Assembly: GCF_017592395.1 (NCBI RefSeq)
Contig: NZ_JAGFOU010000016.1
Span: 19,949-83,948, forward strand
From: Actinomyces bowdenii
Lineage (GTDB): Bacteria; Actinomycetota; Actinomycetes; Actinomycetales; Actinomycetaceae
DNA length: 64,000 bases
Direction of reading: 5' to 3'
Shown: positions 35,783-44,374 of the stretch, piece after piece
Layout: each line of letters begins with the position of its first letter
Position numbering within the stretch: position 1 is the first letter of the stretch
Translations under genes and position numbers: made by a program
The notes under the pieces: generated by a model
What the model was told of the DNA's origin: nothing
What the model saw: the letters and a program-made list of their open reading frames with translations, nothing else
The model's database searches: none

Positions 35783-38317
35783 GTGGCAGACAGCAGGAAC
35801 GGGGCGGGTCCGCGTCCTGGCGGCGGCAAGCTCGCCCGGGCGGCGAATGCGGACCGGCAGGGTCCCGCCAGGCCGGCCCGCACATCCATCAAGGGCTCAG
35901 CGGGCGGTCAGGCGACTCAAACGATGGCCGCCTCCCCGGTGGCCGGCGGCACGATGGCCCAGGCCGCGGCGTCCGGCGGTGCGGGCAAGGCGGCCCGAGC
36001 GGGGAAGGCGCGCAAGCCGGCGCGCACCGGCGCCCGTCGGTTCTTCAACTACCCGCGTGCGGGCAAGGGCCCCATCCACCGGTGGATCCCCAGCTGGCGC
36101 TTCGTCCTGGGGTGCTTCCTCCTGGCGGTCCTGGCCGTCTTCGGCCTGTTCGCCTATGCCTACTCCACCATCAAGGTCCCCGACCCCAGCGAGTTCGCCC
36201 AGGCGCAGACCAGCACGGTGTACTACGCCGACGGCACCACCGTCATGGGCGAGTTCGCCGAGGTCGACCGCACCATTGTGGACGGCTCGACCATTCCCGA
36301 CTACGTGGGCCAGGCGGTGGTGGCCTCGGAGGACCGCAGCTTCTACACCAACAAGGGCGTGGATCCCAAGGGAATCGCCCGAGCCCTGTGGAACAACCTG
36401 CGCGGCGGGGACACCCAGGGCGCCTCGACCCTGACCCAGCAGTACGTCAAGAACTACTACGTGGACACCACGGACTCCTACTTCGGCAAGTTCCAGCAGG
36501 CGATCATGGCGGTCAAGATCGACCGGGAGCAGTCCAAGCAGGAGATCCTGGACGCCTACCTCAACACCGTCTACTACGGGCGCGGCGCCTACGGGATCGA
36601 GGCGGCCTCACAGGCCTTCTTCGACAAGCCCGCCAGTGAGATGACGGTCTCGGAGGCCGCCCTGCTGGCGGGGATCCTGCCCGCGCCCAGCGGCTGGGAT
36701 CCGGAGGAGAACCCGGAGAAGGCCCAGGAGCGCTGGCAGCGCGTCCTGGAGTTCATGCTCGCCGATGGCTACATCTCCCAGGCCGACTACGACTCCGCCC
36801 AGTTCCCCGCCACCATCACCCCGAAGAATGAGCAGGTCTATGAGGGCCCCAATGGCCACCTGCTGCAGATGGTGCGCGCCGAGCTGACGGCGGATGCGGG
36901 CCTGAGCGACCAGCAGATCGACACCGGCGGCCTGAAGATCACCACGACCATCGACAAGGCGGATCAGGACGCCATCGTCTCCACCGCCCAGTCCCTGCCC
37001 GAGGGGTACTCGGAGAACCTGCGGGTGGGGATGGTCTCCATCGACGCCAAGACCGGGGGCATCCTCGCCCTCTACGGCGGGCCCGACTACCTGACCAACC
37101 AGGTCAACACCTCCACGGATGCGGTGGCCCAGGCGGGGTCCACCTACAAGCCCTTCGCCCTGGTGGCCGGGCTGGAGAACGGGCTGACCCTGTCCAACGG
37201 CTACCGCGGCGACTCGCCCATGACGATCGACGGGCACTCCTTCCAGAACTTCCAGGGCGCCTCCTACGGCTGGCGGGACCTCATCGACTCCACGGCCTAC
37301 TCGATCAACACCCCCTACCTCCAGCTCAATGCCGACCTGGGGCCGGAGGAGACGAACAAGGTGGCGATCCGGGCCGGCTACCCCGAGGACACCCAGGGCA
37401 TGGACGCCTTCGTGCAGAACGTCCTGGGCTCGGCCTCGCCGCACACCATCGACATCGCGAGCTCCTTCGCCACCTTCGCCTCGCAGGGGATGCGCCACGA
37501 CACCCACATCGTCGCCTCGGCCACCAAGCCCGATGGCTCGGCGGCCTACACCGGGCCCACGGAGGGCGAGCGGGCCTTCGATGAGGGCGTCATGGCCGAC
37601 ACGACCTACGCCCTCCAGCAGGTGGTCCGCTACGGCAGTGCGGAGAAGGTCCAGGTCCTGGGCCGGCCGATCGCCGCCAAGACCGGCTCGTCCTCGGACA
37701 ACAAGTCCGCCCAGTTCGTGGGCTTCACCCCCCAGGTGGTCACGGCCGTGACGCTCTACCAGTCGGGGCCCAACGGGGAGGAGGAGTCCATCACCCCCTG
37801 GGGCGAGTACCCGGAGATCACCGGATCGACCTACCCCGCCGACCTGTTCATCGGCTACATGGACCAGGCGCTTCAGGACGTGCCCGTCGAGGAATTCCCG
37901 CCGCGCACCGACGCCTCGTACTCGCGGGGCTCCCTGTACGGCGAGCCCGGGGAGGTGGCTGAGGACTACCAGACCCAGGTGCCCACGGCGGCGCCCACCG
38001 CCGAGCAGCCGCAGGAGCAGCCCACGGCCGAGCCCACGGTCGAGGAGCAGCAGCCCACGGCCGAGGCCACGCCCGAGGAGCAGCAGCCCACGGCCGAGGC
38101 CCCGCCCGAGCCGACGGGCAATGCCGAGCCCACCGGCGGCAACGGCGGGGGCCTGGGCACGCCGGGCTGGGAGGAGCTGCCCGAGCCCCCGGGCGGCCCG
38201 AACCCGAATCCGAACCCGGAGGGCAACAACAATGGCCAGAACGGTGGGGGCCAGGGCGCCGGCCCGAACAACCGGGGGAACCAGAACCGGGGCAATCAGA
38301 ACGAGCGCGACGGCTGA
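35783..38317 (+). CDS. Class A penicillin-binding protein (bifunctional transglycosylase/transpeptidase)
   Basis: Cell-wall synthase of 844 residues. An N-terminal basic cytoplasmic tail (about 1-95) precedes one transmembrane helix (FVLGCFLLAVLAVFGLFAYAY). The GT51 domain has the catalytic Glu in VASEDRSFYTNKGVD and the STLTQQYVKNYY motif. The transpeptidase domain has the nucleophile motif STYK in AGSTYKPFAL, SIN in AYSINTPY and KTG in AAKTGSS. The C-terminus is a Pro/Glu/Gln-rich then Gly/Asn-rich tail with repeats of PTAE-type units, expected outside the membrane. GTG 35783 follows GAGGAAC; GTG 35756 is an alternative adding nine residues. It is monocistronic with a terminator after it. 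Confidence 0.93.
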   Translation: MADSRNGAGPRPGGGKLARAANADRQGPARPARTSIKGSAGGQATQTMAASPVAGGTMAQAAASGGAGKAARAGKARKPARTGARRFFNYPRAGKGPIHRWIPSWRFVLGCFLLAVLAVFGLFAYAYSTIKVPDPSEFAQAQTSTVYYADGTTVMGEFAEVDRTIVDGSTIPDYVGQAVVASEDRSFYTNKGVDPKGIARALWNNLRGGDTQGASTLTQQYVKNYYVDTTDSYFGKFQQAIMAVKIDREQSKQEILDAYLNTVYYGRGAYGIEAASQAFFDKPASEMTVSEAALLAGILPAPSGWDPEENPEKAQERWQRVLEFMLADGYISQADYDSAQFPATITPKNEQVYEGPNGHLLQMVRAELTADAGLSDQQIDTGGLKITTTIDKADQDAIVSTAQSLPEGYSENLRVGMVSIDAKTGGILALYGGPDYLTNQVNTSTDAVAQAGSTYKPFALVAGLENGLTLSNGYRGDSPMTIDGHSFQNFQGASYGWRDLIDSTAYSINTPYLQLNADLGPEETNKVAIRAGYPEDTQGMDAFVQNVLGSASPHTIDIASSFATFASQGMRHDTHIVASATKPDGSAAYTGPTEGERAFDEGVMADTTYALQQVVRYGSAEKVQVLGRPIAAKTGSSSDNKSAQFVGFTPQVVTAVTLYQSGPNGEEESITPWGEYPEITGSTYPADLFIGYMDQALQDVPVEEFPPRTDASYSRGSLYGEPGEVAEDYQTQVPTAAPTAEQPQEQPTAEPTVEEQQPTAEATPEEQQPTAEAPPEPTGNAEPTGGNGGGLGTPGWEELPEPPGGPNPNPNPEGNNNGQNGGGQGAGPNNRGNQNRGNQNERDG

Positions 38318-38339
38318 GTCCGGCGCCGGCGCCTGAGGA

Positions 38340-38405
38340 GGGGGCGGGGGGGGGGGGGGGGGCCGGGGGGGGGGGGGGGGGGGGCCCGGGGGGGGGCGGC
38401 CCGGG
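38340..38405. other. Poly-G tract next to a terminator, probable sequencing artefact
   Basis: Long runs of G interrupted only by C pairs directly precede a strong hairpin at 38406-38441. No coding or regulatory meaning is seen; its position matches the tract at 30008. Confidence 0.65.
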
Positions 38406-38441
38406 GGGCCGACGACGTGTTGCATGGCACGTCGTCGGCCC
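38406..38441 (+). terminator. Terminator hairpin after the PBP gene
   Basis: A perfect 14-base stem, GGGCCGACGACGTG with CACGTCGTCGGCCC, and an eight-base loop, about 90 bases after the stop. No U-run follows. Confidence 0.7.
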
Positions 38442-38539
38442 GCCCCCTCGGGTTCCGGCCGGTGGGGCTCTCCGGTAGTGTGGCCGACTGGTCGCACTGT
38501 CGGGTCGCCCCGACAGCGCGCCGCACGCATCACCCTCCT

Positions 38540-38558
38540 GTCACGGAAGGACCGTGAC
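38540..38558 (+). promoter_or_regulatory. Hairpin in the rpsF leader, possible S6:S18 autoregulatory element
   Basis: GTCACGG-AAGGA-CCGTGAC forms a seven-base stem 31 bases before the rpsF start, with a further CCG just after it. In many bacteria the S6:S18 complex binds an rpsF leader hairpin presenting CCG. The match here is only suggestive. Confidence 0.35.
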
Positions 38559-38589
38559 CGCTTGAGACCAGAGGAGGTGGGTACCAAGC

Positions 38590-38877
38590 ATGCGTCACTA
38601 CGAGATCATGATCATCCTCGACCCCGAGACGGACGAGCGCACAGTCTCCCAGCTGCTGGAGAAGCTGCTGCAGGTCGTCCCCAGCAGCGGGGGCTCGGTG
38701 GACAAGGTCGATGTCTGGGGCAAGCGCCGCCTGGCCTACGACATCAAGAAGAAGTCCGAGGGCTTCTACGTCGTCGCCGACCTGACCGCCACTCCTGAGA
38801 CCGCTCAGGAGCTGGACCGGCAGCTCGGCCTCAACGAGACCGTCCTGCGCACCAAGCTGCTGCGTCCCGAGGCCTGA
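38590..38877 (+). CDS. rpsF: 30S ribosomal protein S6
   Basis: Small-subunit protein of 95 residues that binds 16S rRNA together with S18 in the platform. The sequence [17 protein letters not shown] at the start and [19 protein letters not shown] near the middle are characteristic, and the length is normal for actinobacteria. A strong ribosome-binding site (GAGGAGG) precedes the ATG. It is the first gene of the rpsF-ssb-rpsR-rplI block, with ssb 26 bases downstream. Confidence 0.98.
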   Translation: MRHYEIMIILDPETDERTVSQLLEKLLQVVPSSGGSVDKVDVWGKRRLAYDIKKKSEGFYVVADLTATPETAQELDRQLGLNETVLRTKLLRPEA

Positions 38878-38903
38878 GCCTCAACCGGGAACGGAGAACA
38901 CCC

Positions 38904-39497
38904 ATGGCCGGAGACACTGTCATCACCATTATCGGGAACCTCACCGCGGATCCTGAGATGCGCTTCACCCCCTCGGGGGCTGCGGTGGCCTCCTTCACCA
39001 TCGCCTCGACCCCGCGCACCTTCGACCGCCAGGCCCAGGAGTGGAAGGACGGCGAGACGCTGTTCATGCGCTGCTCCATCTGGCGTGATGCCGCTGAGAA
39101 CGTGGCCGAGTCCCTGACCAAGGGCACCCGGGTCATCGCCCAGGGCCGCTTGGTCCAGCGCTCCTTCACCACCCGCGAGGGCGAGAACCGCACGGTGGTG
39201 GAGATGCAGGTCGATGAGATCGGCCCCTCCCTGCGCTACGCCAAGGCCCAGGTCGCCCGCCAGCCCCGCGGCGGGCAGGGCGGCTTCGGAGGCCAGCAGG
39301 GCGGCCAGGGCGGAGGCTTCGGCGGCCAGCCCCAGGGCGGTTTCGGAGGCCAGCAGGGCCAGGGCGGCTACAACCAGGGCGGTCAGGGCGGCGGCTTCGG
39401 CGGCCAGAGCGGCTACAACGCCCCCGCCGGCGGCGCCCCGGACGATCCGTGGGCCACGGGAGGCTCGACCTCCTTCGGGGACGAGCCCCCCTTCTGA
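38904..39497 (+). CDS. ssb: Single-stranded DNA-binding protein
   Basis: Replication and repair protein of 197 residues that coats single-stranded DNA as a tetramer. The OB fold spans about 1-115 ([20 protein letters not shown] at the start, [20 protein letters not shown] in the middle). A long Gly/Gln-rich linker with repeated GGFGGQ units covers about 118-178. The acidic-hydrophobic tip DEPPF, which recruits partner proteins, closes the chain. Its position between rpsF and rpsR is conserved in bacteria and links its expression to ribosome synthesis. The linker is encoded by short GC-rich repeats. Confidence 0.98.
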   Translation: MAGDTVITIIGNLTADPEMRFTPSGAAVASFTIASTPRTFDRQAQEWKDGETLFMRCSIWRDAAENVAESLTKGTRVIAQGRLVQRSFTTREGENRTVVEMQVDEIGPSLRYAKAQVARQPRGGQGGFGGQQGGQGGGFGGQPQGGFGGQQGQGGYNQGGQGGGFGGQSGYNAPAGGAPDDPWATGGSTSFGDEPPF

Positions 39498-39581
39498 TCC
39501 TGCCGGGCAGGGCCGACTCTCCCGTTCCCCCCACTATTCATCTCGTGGAGCGCCTGAGCGCTCAGACCAAGGAGTACCACC

Positions 39582-39818
39582 ATGGCGAAGCCCCAACTTC
39601 GCAAGCCCAAGAAGAAGGTCGGTCCGGTCAAGGCCATCAAGGTCGGCAAGATCGACTACAAGGACACCGCCACCCTGCGCAAGTTCATCTCCGACCGCGG
39701 CAAGATCCGCGCCCGTCGCGTCACCGGCGTCTCCGTCCAGGAGCAGCGCAAGATCGCCAAGGCCGTGAAGAACGCGCGTGAGATGGCCCTGCTTCCCTAC
39801 TCGAGCTCTGCTCGCTGA
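39582..39818 (+). CDS. rpsR: 30S ribosomal protein S18
   Basis: Small-subunit protein of 78 residues, partner of S6. The block [20 protein letters not shown] followed by [22 protein letters not shown] is the S18 signature. It lacks the Cys ligands of zinc-type S18 paralogues, so it is the zinc-free form. It lies 84 bases after ssb, and rplI follows after 14 bases. Confidence 0.98.
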   Translation: MAKPQLRKPKKKVGPVKAIKVGKIDYKDTATLRKFISDRGKIRARRVTGVSVQEQRKIAKAVKNAREMALLPYSSSAR

Positions 39819-39832
39819 ACGGAGGGGACCTC

Positions 39833-40288
39833 ATGACCACCAAGCTCATCCTCACCCACGACGTGTCCCACCTGGGCAGCGCCGGTGACGTCGTGGACGT
39901 CAAGGACGGCTACGCCCGCAACTACCTGCTGCCGCGCAAGCTGGCCACCCCGTGGTCCAAGGGTGCGCAGCGCCAGATCGACCAGATGGCTGAGGCTCGC
40001 CGCCGCCGCTCCATCGAGTCCCTGGAGCAGGCCCAGAGCGCCCGCGTGTGGCTGACCGAGAACGTCGTGACCATCAGCGCCTCGGCAGGCGCCAACGGCC
40101 GCCTCTTCGGCGCGGTGACCACGGCCGCCCTGGCGCAGGCCGTCAAGGCCGCCGGCGGCCCGACCATCGACCGGCGCAAGATCGAGGCCGTCCCGCCGAT
40201 CAAGTCCACCGGCCGCCACAGCGCCTCCGTGCGCCTGCACTCCGACGTCGTGGCCCCCATCGAGGTCAACGTCGTCGCTGCTCGCTGA
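39833..40288 (+). CDS. rplI: 50S ribosomal protein L9
   Basis: Large-subunit protein of 151 residues with the conserved N-terminal domain (KLILTHDVSHLGSAGDVVDV, then DGYARNYLLPRKLA), a connecting helix and a C-terminal domain. An extra N-terminal MTT before the usual start is typical of actinobacterial annotation. It is the last gene of its block. In many actinobacteria dnaB follows directly, but here about 6.8 kb of other genes intervene. Confidence 0.98.
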   Translation: MTTKLILTHDVSHLGSAGDVVDVKDGYARNYLLPRKLATPWSKGAQRQIDQMAEARRRRSIESLEQAQSARVWLTENVVTISASAGANGRLFGAVTTAALAQAVKAAGGPTIDRRKIEAVPPIKSTGRHSASVRLHSDVVAPIEVNVVAAR

Positions 40289-40295
40289 GGCCCCC

Positions 40296-40317
40296 GGGGC
40301 AGGCCGCGGCCTGCCCC
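40296..40317 (+). terminator. Terminator of the rpsF-rplI operon
   Basis: A perfect 22-base palindrome (GGGGCAGGCCG arm) lies seven bases after the rplI stop, with no U-run. Confidence 0.75.
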
Positions 40318-40387
40318 TGCTCCGGCTCGCATAACGCCGGCCCCATGGGGAGCCAGCAGGTCGTCGTTGGCCCCGCACTACACCGAG

Positions 40388-40438
40388 CTCGATGCTTGGT
40401 GGTGAGTTCTGTCTACGAGCTCGCCGCCAAGCATCGAG
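40388..40438. terminator. Second strong hairpin downstream of rplI
   Basis: Arms CTCGATGCTTGGTGG (40388-40402) and CCGCCAAGCATCGAG (40424-40438) pair with one G-T mismatch around a 21-base loop and are followed by TTTTG. It may be a backup terminator, or the end of an inserted segment, as it marks where the conserved operon ends and accessory genes begin. Confidence 0.55.
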
Positions 40439-40523
40439 TTTTGAGTATCTGGGGTAAGGCATGGCGTCCCCGGCAGACGAGCCGGCAGGTCGCGGTTCGG
40501 GCTGGGCCGTCGAGCTACCCATG

Positions 40524-40595
40524 ATGTACGTGACCAAGCACGTAGAAATGTACGTGGAGGCTGACGTACACTCGTACGTGATGGGTCACGTACGA
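40524..40595. promoter_or_regulatory. Array of three 24-bp palindromic operators (TACGTG boxes)
   Basis: Three consecutive units of exactly 24 bases each hold an inverted repeat: TACGTG-N6-CACGTA in 40524-40547, TGTACGT-N8-ACGTACA in 40548-40571, and CGTACGTGA-N4-TCACGTACG in 40572-40595. The array ends ten bases before the ATG of the first ATPase gene and covers its expected promoter. Such phased sites suggest cooperative binding of a dimeric regulator on alternate faces (about 2.3 turns apart). No known family's site was matched. Confidence 0.7.
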
Positions 40596-40605
40596 AAGGA
40601 CGATC

Positions 40606-41802
40606 ATGAACCAGGCACGCCTGAGTCCCATCCGCCCCCAGCCCGGGAATCTCCTGGACCCACAGTTCTTCGTCGGGCGCCGGCAGACCACGGACCATGC
40701 GCTCCGGTCGCTGCACGGCGGGAAGAACCTGCTGCTGTGTGACCCGCGCCGCATGGGTAAGACCTTCTGGTTGCACTACTTCGCCGAGTCTCAGGACGGG
40801 TTCGAGTCCTACCTCATTGACTACGAGGGGGTGGATACGGCCAGAGGGTTCATCGAGCGGACGATCGAGGGACTCGGAAAACGAGCAGATCTGCCAGAGC
40901 GGGTGCGCAAGATGATCGCGACCCTCGTTGGGAACATCGACAGCATCAACCTCGGGTGGGTGACCATCAAGCCCTCGATGAGGGAGATGCCGCCGCAGGA
41001 TCTCCTGAGGATGATCCTCGGGTCCCTGGAGGGCACTGGCAGCGGGAAGACCCCGATCATCCTCATGGATGAGGTGCCGCTGGCCATCAAGAACATCGCC
41101 TCCAAGGAGGATGGAGACAGTGCGCGGGCGCTGCTCCAGACCATGCGGTACCTGCGCCAGAACCTCAGAGGGGTCCGGTGGATCGTCACCGGTTCCATCG
41201 GCTTCCATCACGTGCTGCGCACTGTGGGGGCGACCTCAGGGGACGTTAATGACCTGCATCCCCTGACCCTGGGGCCCCTGGAGTGGCAGGAGGCCGAAGA
41301 GCTGGCCCAGCGCCTCCTGCTTGGGGTCAGGATCGGTGGGACCGCCCAGGCGAGGCTTGATCCGGCCCCGGAGGTTGCCGCTGAGCTGGTGCGTCTCACC
41401 GACGGCATCCCCTTCCTCATGCACCAGGTCATGAGCCTGGTGGATCAGGCTCATGTGGCGCGCCTGGACGCTGCTGGGATGCGGGCCTGCTGGGAGCGGA
41501 GCATTGATGACCCGGACCAGCACCAGGTCTTCGCGCACTTTCTGGAGCGCCTCGACGTGTATTACGACCCTTCTTCCCTGAAACTGGCTCGGCGCCTGCT
41601 CAACGATTGCCTGTCCCCTGACCGTGAGCCCAAACCCGTTAAGGACCTGTGTCCGGATAAGGCGTCACAGGACGTCCTGGATGCACTCATCAATGACCAC
41701 TACCTGGAGTACGTGCAGCAGGGCATGGCCTGCCGGTGGCGCTACCCGGCGCTGCAGTACATCTGGGCGCGGCGTTATCGGATCTGGGCGGCGGCCTCAT
41801 GA
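40606..41802 (+). CDS. STAND/AAA-type ATPase
   Basis: Cytosolic ATPase of 398 residues. NLLDPQFFVGRRQTTDHALRS near residue 20 resembles the entry of archaeal-type/STAND ATPase domains. Walker A is DPRRMGKT (residues about 47-54), and Walker B is IILMDE near residue 152. A sensor-like VRWIVTGSIGFHHV follows near 195. The C-terminal third (about 270-398) is helical, probably a winged-helix or lid region, and ends LEYVQQGMACRWRYPALQYI. It overlaps the next ATPase gene by four bases. No nuclease or other effector domain is seen. Such coupled NTPases occur in conflict and defence systems, but the function here is unknown. Confidence 0.75.
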   Translation: MNQARLSPIRPQPGNLLDPQFFVGRRQTTDHALRSLHGGKNLLLCDPRRMGKTFWLHYFAESQDGFESYLIDYEGVDTARGFIERTIEGLGKRADLPERVRKMIATLVGNIDSINLGWVTIKPSMREMPPQDLLRMILGSLEGTGSGKTPIILMDEVPLAIKNIASKEDGDSARALLQTMRYLRQNLRGVRWIVTGSIGFHHVLRTVGATSGDVNDLHPLTLGPLEWQEAEELAQRLLLGVRIGGTAQARLDPAPEVAAELVRLTDGIPFLMHQVMSLVDQAHVARLDAAGMRACWERSIDDPDQHQVFAHFLERLDVYYDPSSLKLARRLLNDCLSPDREPKPVKDLCPDKASQDVLDALINDHYLEYVQQGMACRWRYPALQYIWARRYRIWAAAS

Positions 41803-44246
41803 GGACCTCGCGATTCACGCCCTCCACCATGCCGGCGGAGCACCTTGAGAGGCTCTTCGTGGTCCGCGAGCCTCTTCTGGACCGGCTCATGGACCGCGTC
41901 CAGGAACTTGGGAGCACGCGGAGCCCCCACCACACGCTCCTCGTGGGGCCCCGGGGCGCGGGAAAGACCCACCTCATCTCCCTGGTCTACCATCGCACCC
42001 GCGCCTTGGGGGCCGGGATACGCATTGCCTGGCTGCCCGAGGACCCCTGGACGATCGTCTCCTACCGTCATCTGGTGCTGGCCATGCTCCGGGAGTTGGT
42101 CGAGCACGAGGACCTGGGGGCGTTGAGCGAGGAGGAGGCGGTGGCCCGCCTGCGTGGCCTCATGGCGGAGGGGCCGGTGCTGGTGCTCATGGAGAACGTG
42201 GACCAGGTTCTGGAGTCCATCGGGGAGTTGGGGCAGCAGCGCTTCCGCCACTTCCTGCAGACCCAGTCCGCCCTCCTGGTCATTGGCTCAACCACGCGGC
42301 TGGACCACAACCTGGTCTCCCAGGACCTGCCGCTGTTCGGCTACTTCGACACCATGAGGCTCGATCCCTTCACGCCCGAGCAGGCGATCGCCATGCTGAC
42401 GGCCCTGGCCGGCGCTCAGGACAATGAGAGCCTGCTCAAGGAGCTGAAGACGCCCGCCGCCCTGGCCAAGATCAGGACCATTGCCCATCTTGCCGGAGGC
42501 CAGCCGCGCCTGTGGGCACTCCTGGGCGATGCACTGACGGTGGAGCAGTTGAACCACCTGGTCGATCTGCTCCTGGGCCGGTTCGATGACCTGACCCCCT
42601 ACTACCAGGAGCGCCTCGCCCGCCTGTCGCCCCAGCACCGGCTCATTGTCTCCGAGCTGGCCAGTGCGGACCGGCCCCTACCGGTCAAGGAGATCGCCCG
42701 GCGCACGCAGATCGACCAGCGGACCGTCGCCAGGGCGGTGATCGACCTCGGTGACCGCGGGTGGTTGCGGCCCGCGGACACGATCTTCGCGGATCTCCTG
42801 GATGGGCGCCGCACCTACTACGAGCTGGCTGAGCCCCTGGCCCGGCTGGCTTTCCAGATCAAGGAGTCCCGCGGGGAGCCGCTGCGGCTGGTCGTGGACT
42901 TCCTCACCGGGTGGTACGACCTGTCCGAGCTTGGTGCCGCAGGGCAGGAGGGGAGCGCCGCGCCCTACTGCGAGATGGCCATGAGCATCCTCTCTGGGGA
43001 CGAGACGATCGGCTTGACCAAGCACCTGACGAGCCTCCCGGTGACGCGCAAGCCCTCACTGGCCTTCCTAGGGCAGGTGGAGGATGCGCTGGCGGCGGCT
43101 CAGCAGGGGGACGCGGGGCCCGTCATGGATCTGTCGAGCACAGTGCGCCAGGCCTTGGAGCACCGGGCCGGTCCTCAGCGCCGGCTCGCGCCCATCCGCC
43201 TGGACCTCCTTGAACTCGCATATCGGGAGATGGGCGAGGTGCCCCACGAGCCGGAGTCAGGCCAGTGGGTGGAACGGGCTGAGCGGCTCGATGCCGAGGA
43301 GGCGGTCCTGGAGAGCCGGCTCATGCTCGTGCGCTGGCTGGCGAGCGCCTGGCGGCTGGAGGAGGCGGAGGCCGTGCTCGCGACGGTGGGGGTCACCGTG
43401 CCCGGAGAGATGGATGATCCCGCTGTGCTGGATGCCCGCATGGACCTGGCTTATGCCTATCTGGCGGTGGGGCGCCTGGGTGAGGCCGTCACTCTCTTCG
43501 AGCAGGTGCTGGCTGACCGGGTGCGGGTTCTGGGTCCTGATCATTCCAGCACGCTGGTCTCGCGCAACAACCTCGCCTATGCCTATGAGTCGGTTGGGGA
43601 TCTGGGGCGTGCGGTTCCCTTGTATGAGCAGACCCTGGCTGATCGCGAGCGGGTGTTGGGTGCGGACCACCCCGACACTCTGGTCTCGCGCAACAACCTG
43701 GCGGGCGCCTATGGGGCGGTTGGGGATCTGGGGCGTGCGGTTCCCTTGTATGAGCAGACCCTGGCTGATCATGAGCGGGTGTTGGGTGCGGACCACCCCA
43801 GCACGCTGGTCTCGCGCAACAACCTCGCCTATGCCTATGGGGCGGTTGGGGATCTGGGGCGTGCGGTTCCCTTGTATGAGCAGACCCTGGCAGACTGTGA
43901 GCGGGTGCTGGGCGCGGATCACCCTGATATTCTGGTCTCGCGCAACAACCTCGCCTATGCCTATGGGGCGGTTGGGGATCTGAAGCGTGCGGTTCCCTTG
44001 TATGAGCAGACCCTGGCTGATCATGAGCGGGTGCTGGGTGTGGACCACCCCAGCACTCTGGTCTCGCGCAACAACCTGGCGGGCGCCTATGAGTCGGTTG
44101 GGGATCTGAAGCGTGCGGTTCCCTTGTATGAGCGGACCCTGGCAGACTGTGAGCGGGTGCTGGGCTCCGATCATCCGACGACTGTCGCTGTTCGGGAGAA
44201 CCTCGAAAGGGCCCGGCATGTTAACGGAGACGAGGCTCCAGCCTGA
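41799..44246 (+). CDS. STAND-type ATPase with winged helix and kinesin-light-chain-like TPR repeats
   Basis: Protein of 815 residues. The ATPase domain (about 20-270) has Walker A GPRGAGKTH near residue 50 and Walker B VLVLMENVD near residue 130. A winged helix follows at about 285-330 (ELASADRPLPVKEIARRTQI). The C-terminal half is superhelical. Residues about 557-808 are six 42-residue TPR units of the VGDLGRAVPLYEQTLADRER type, each continuing VLGADHP and LVSRNNLA. This is the classic sensor-switch-NTPase layout of STAND proteins, in which repeats sense a ligand and the NTPase oligomerises. No effector domain was recognised. It overlaps the upstream ATPase gene by four bases. Start ATG 41799 is chosen for that coupling. 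Confidence 0.78.
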   Translation: MRTSRFTPSTMPAEHLERLFVVREPLLDRLMDRVQELGSTRSPHHTLLVGPRGAGKTHLISLVYHRTRALGAGIRIAWLPEDPWTIVSYRHLVLAMLRELVEHEDLGALSEEEAVARLRGLMAEGPVLVLMENVDQVLESIGELGQQRFRHFLQTQSALLVIGSTTRLDHNLVSQDLPLFGYFDTMRLDPFTPEQAIAMLTALAGAQDNESLLKELKTPAALAKIRTIAHLAGGQPRLWALLGDALTVEQLNHLVDLLLGRFDDLTPYYQERLARLSPQHRLIVSELASADRPLPVKEIARRTQIDQRTVARAVIDLGDRGWLRPADTIFADLLDGRRTYYELAEPLARLAFQIKESRGEPLRLVVDFLTGWYDLSELGAAGQEGSAAPYCEMAMSILSGDETIGLTKHLTSLPVTRKPSLAFLGQVEDALAAAQQGDAGPVMDLSSTVRQALEHRAGPQRRLAPIRLDLLELAYREMGEVPHEPESGQWVERAERLDAEEAVLESRLMLVRWLASAWRLEEAEAVLATVGVTVPGEMDDPAVLDARMDLAYAYLAVGRLGEAVTLFEQVLADRVRVLGPDHSSTLVSRNNLAYAYESVGDLGRAVPLYEQTLADRERVLGADHPDTLVSRNNLAGAYGAVGDLGRAVPLYEQTLADHERVLGADHPSTLVSRNNLAYAYGAVGDLGRAVPLYEQTLADCERVLGADHPDILVSRNNLAYAYGAVGDLKRAVPLYEQTLADHERVLGVDHPSTLVSRNNLAGAYESVGDLKRAVPLYERTLADCERVLGSDHPTTVAVRENLERARHVNGDEAPA
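43467..44222 (+). repeat. Six 126-bp tandem repeats encoding TPR units
   Basis: Units start at 43467, 43593, 43719, 43845, 43971 and 44097. Units two to five are almost identical in DNA, including synonymous positions; the first and last are more diverged. The pattern indicates recent expansion or gene conversion of an internal unit. Confidence 0.88.
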
Positions 44247-44374
44247 CGGCGATGAGGTATCGCTCCGCCGCAGTGGCCCCAGTAGGCTCGCGCGCATGCC
44301 GTCACTGCCGTCCACCCCCGGCCTCGCTGACCGCCCGCGGGGAGTGGATCCTGGGGCGCCGAGGCGCGGCGCTC

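Noticed and set aside
40524..40595. The phased TACGTG sites as plasmid-type iterons or an origin
   Set aside because: No replication initiator is nearby, and the sites cover the promoter of the following gene, so an operator role is simpler.
43467..44222. The 126-bp direct repeats as a CRISPR array
   Set aside because: The repeats are contiguous without spacers, keep the reading frame and encode TPR units.
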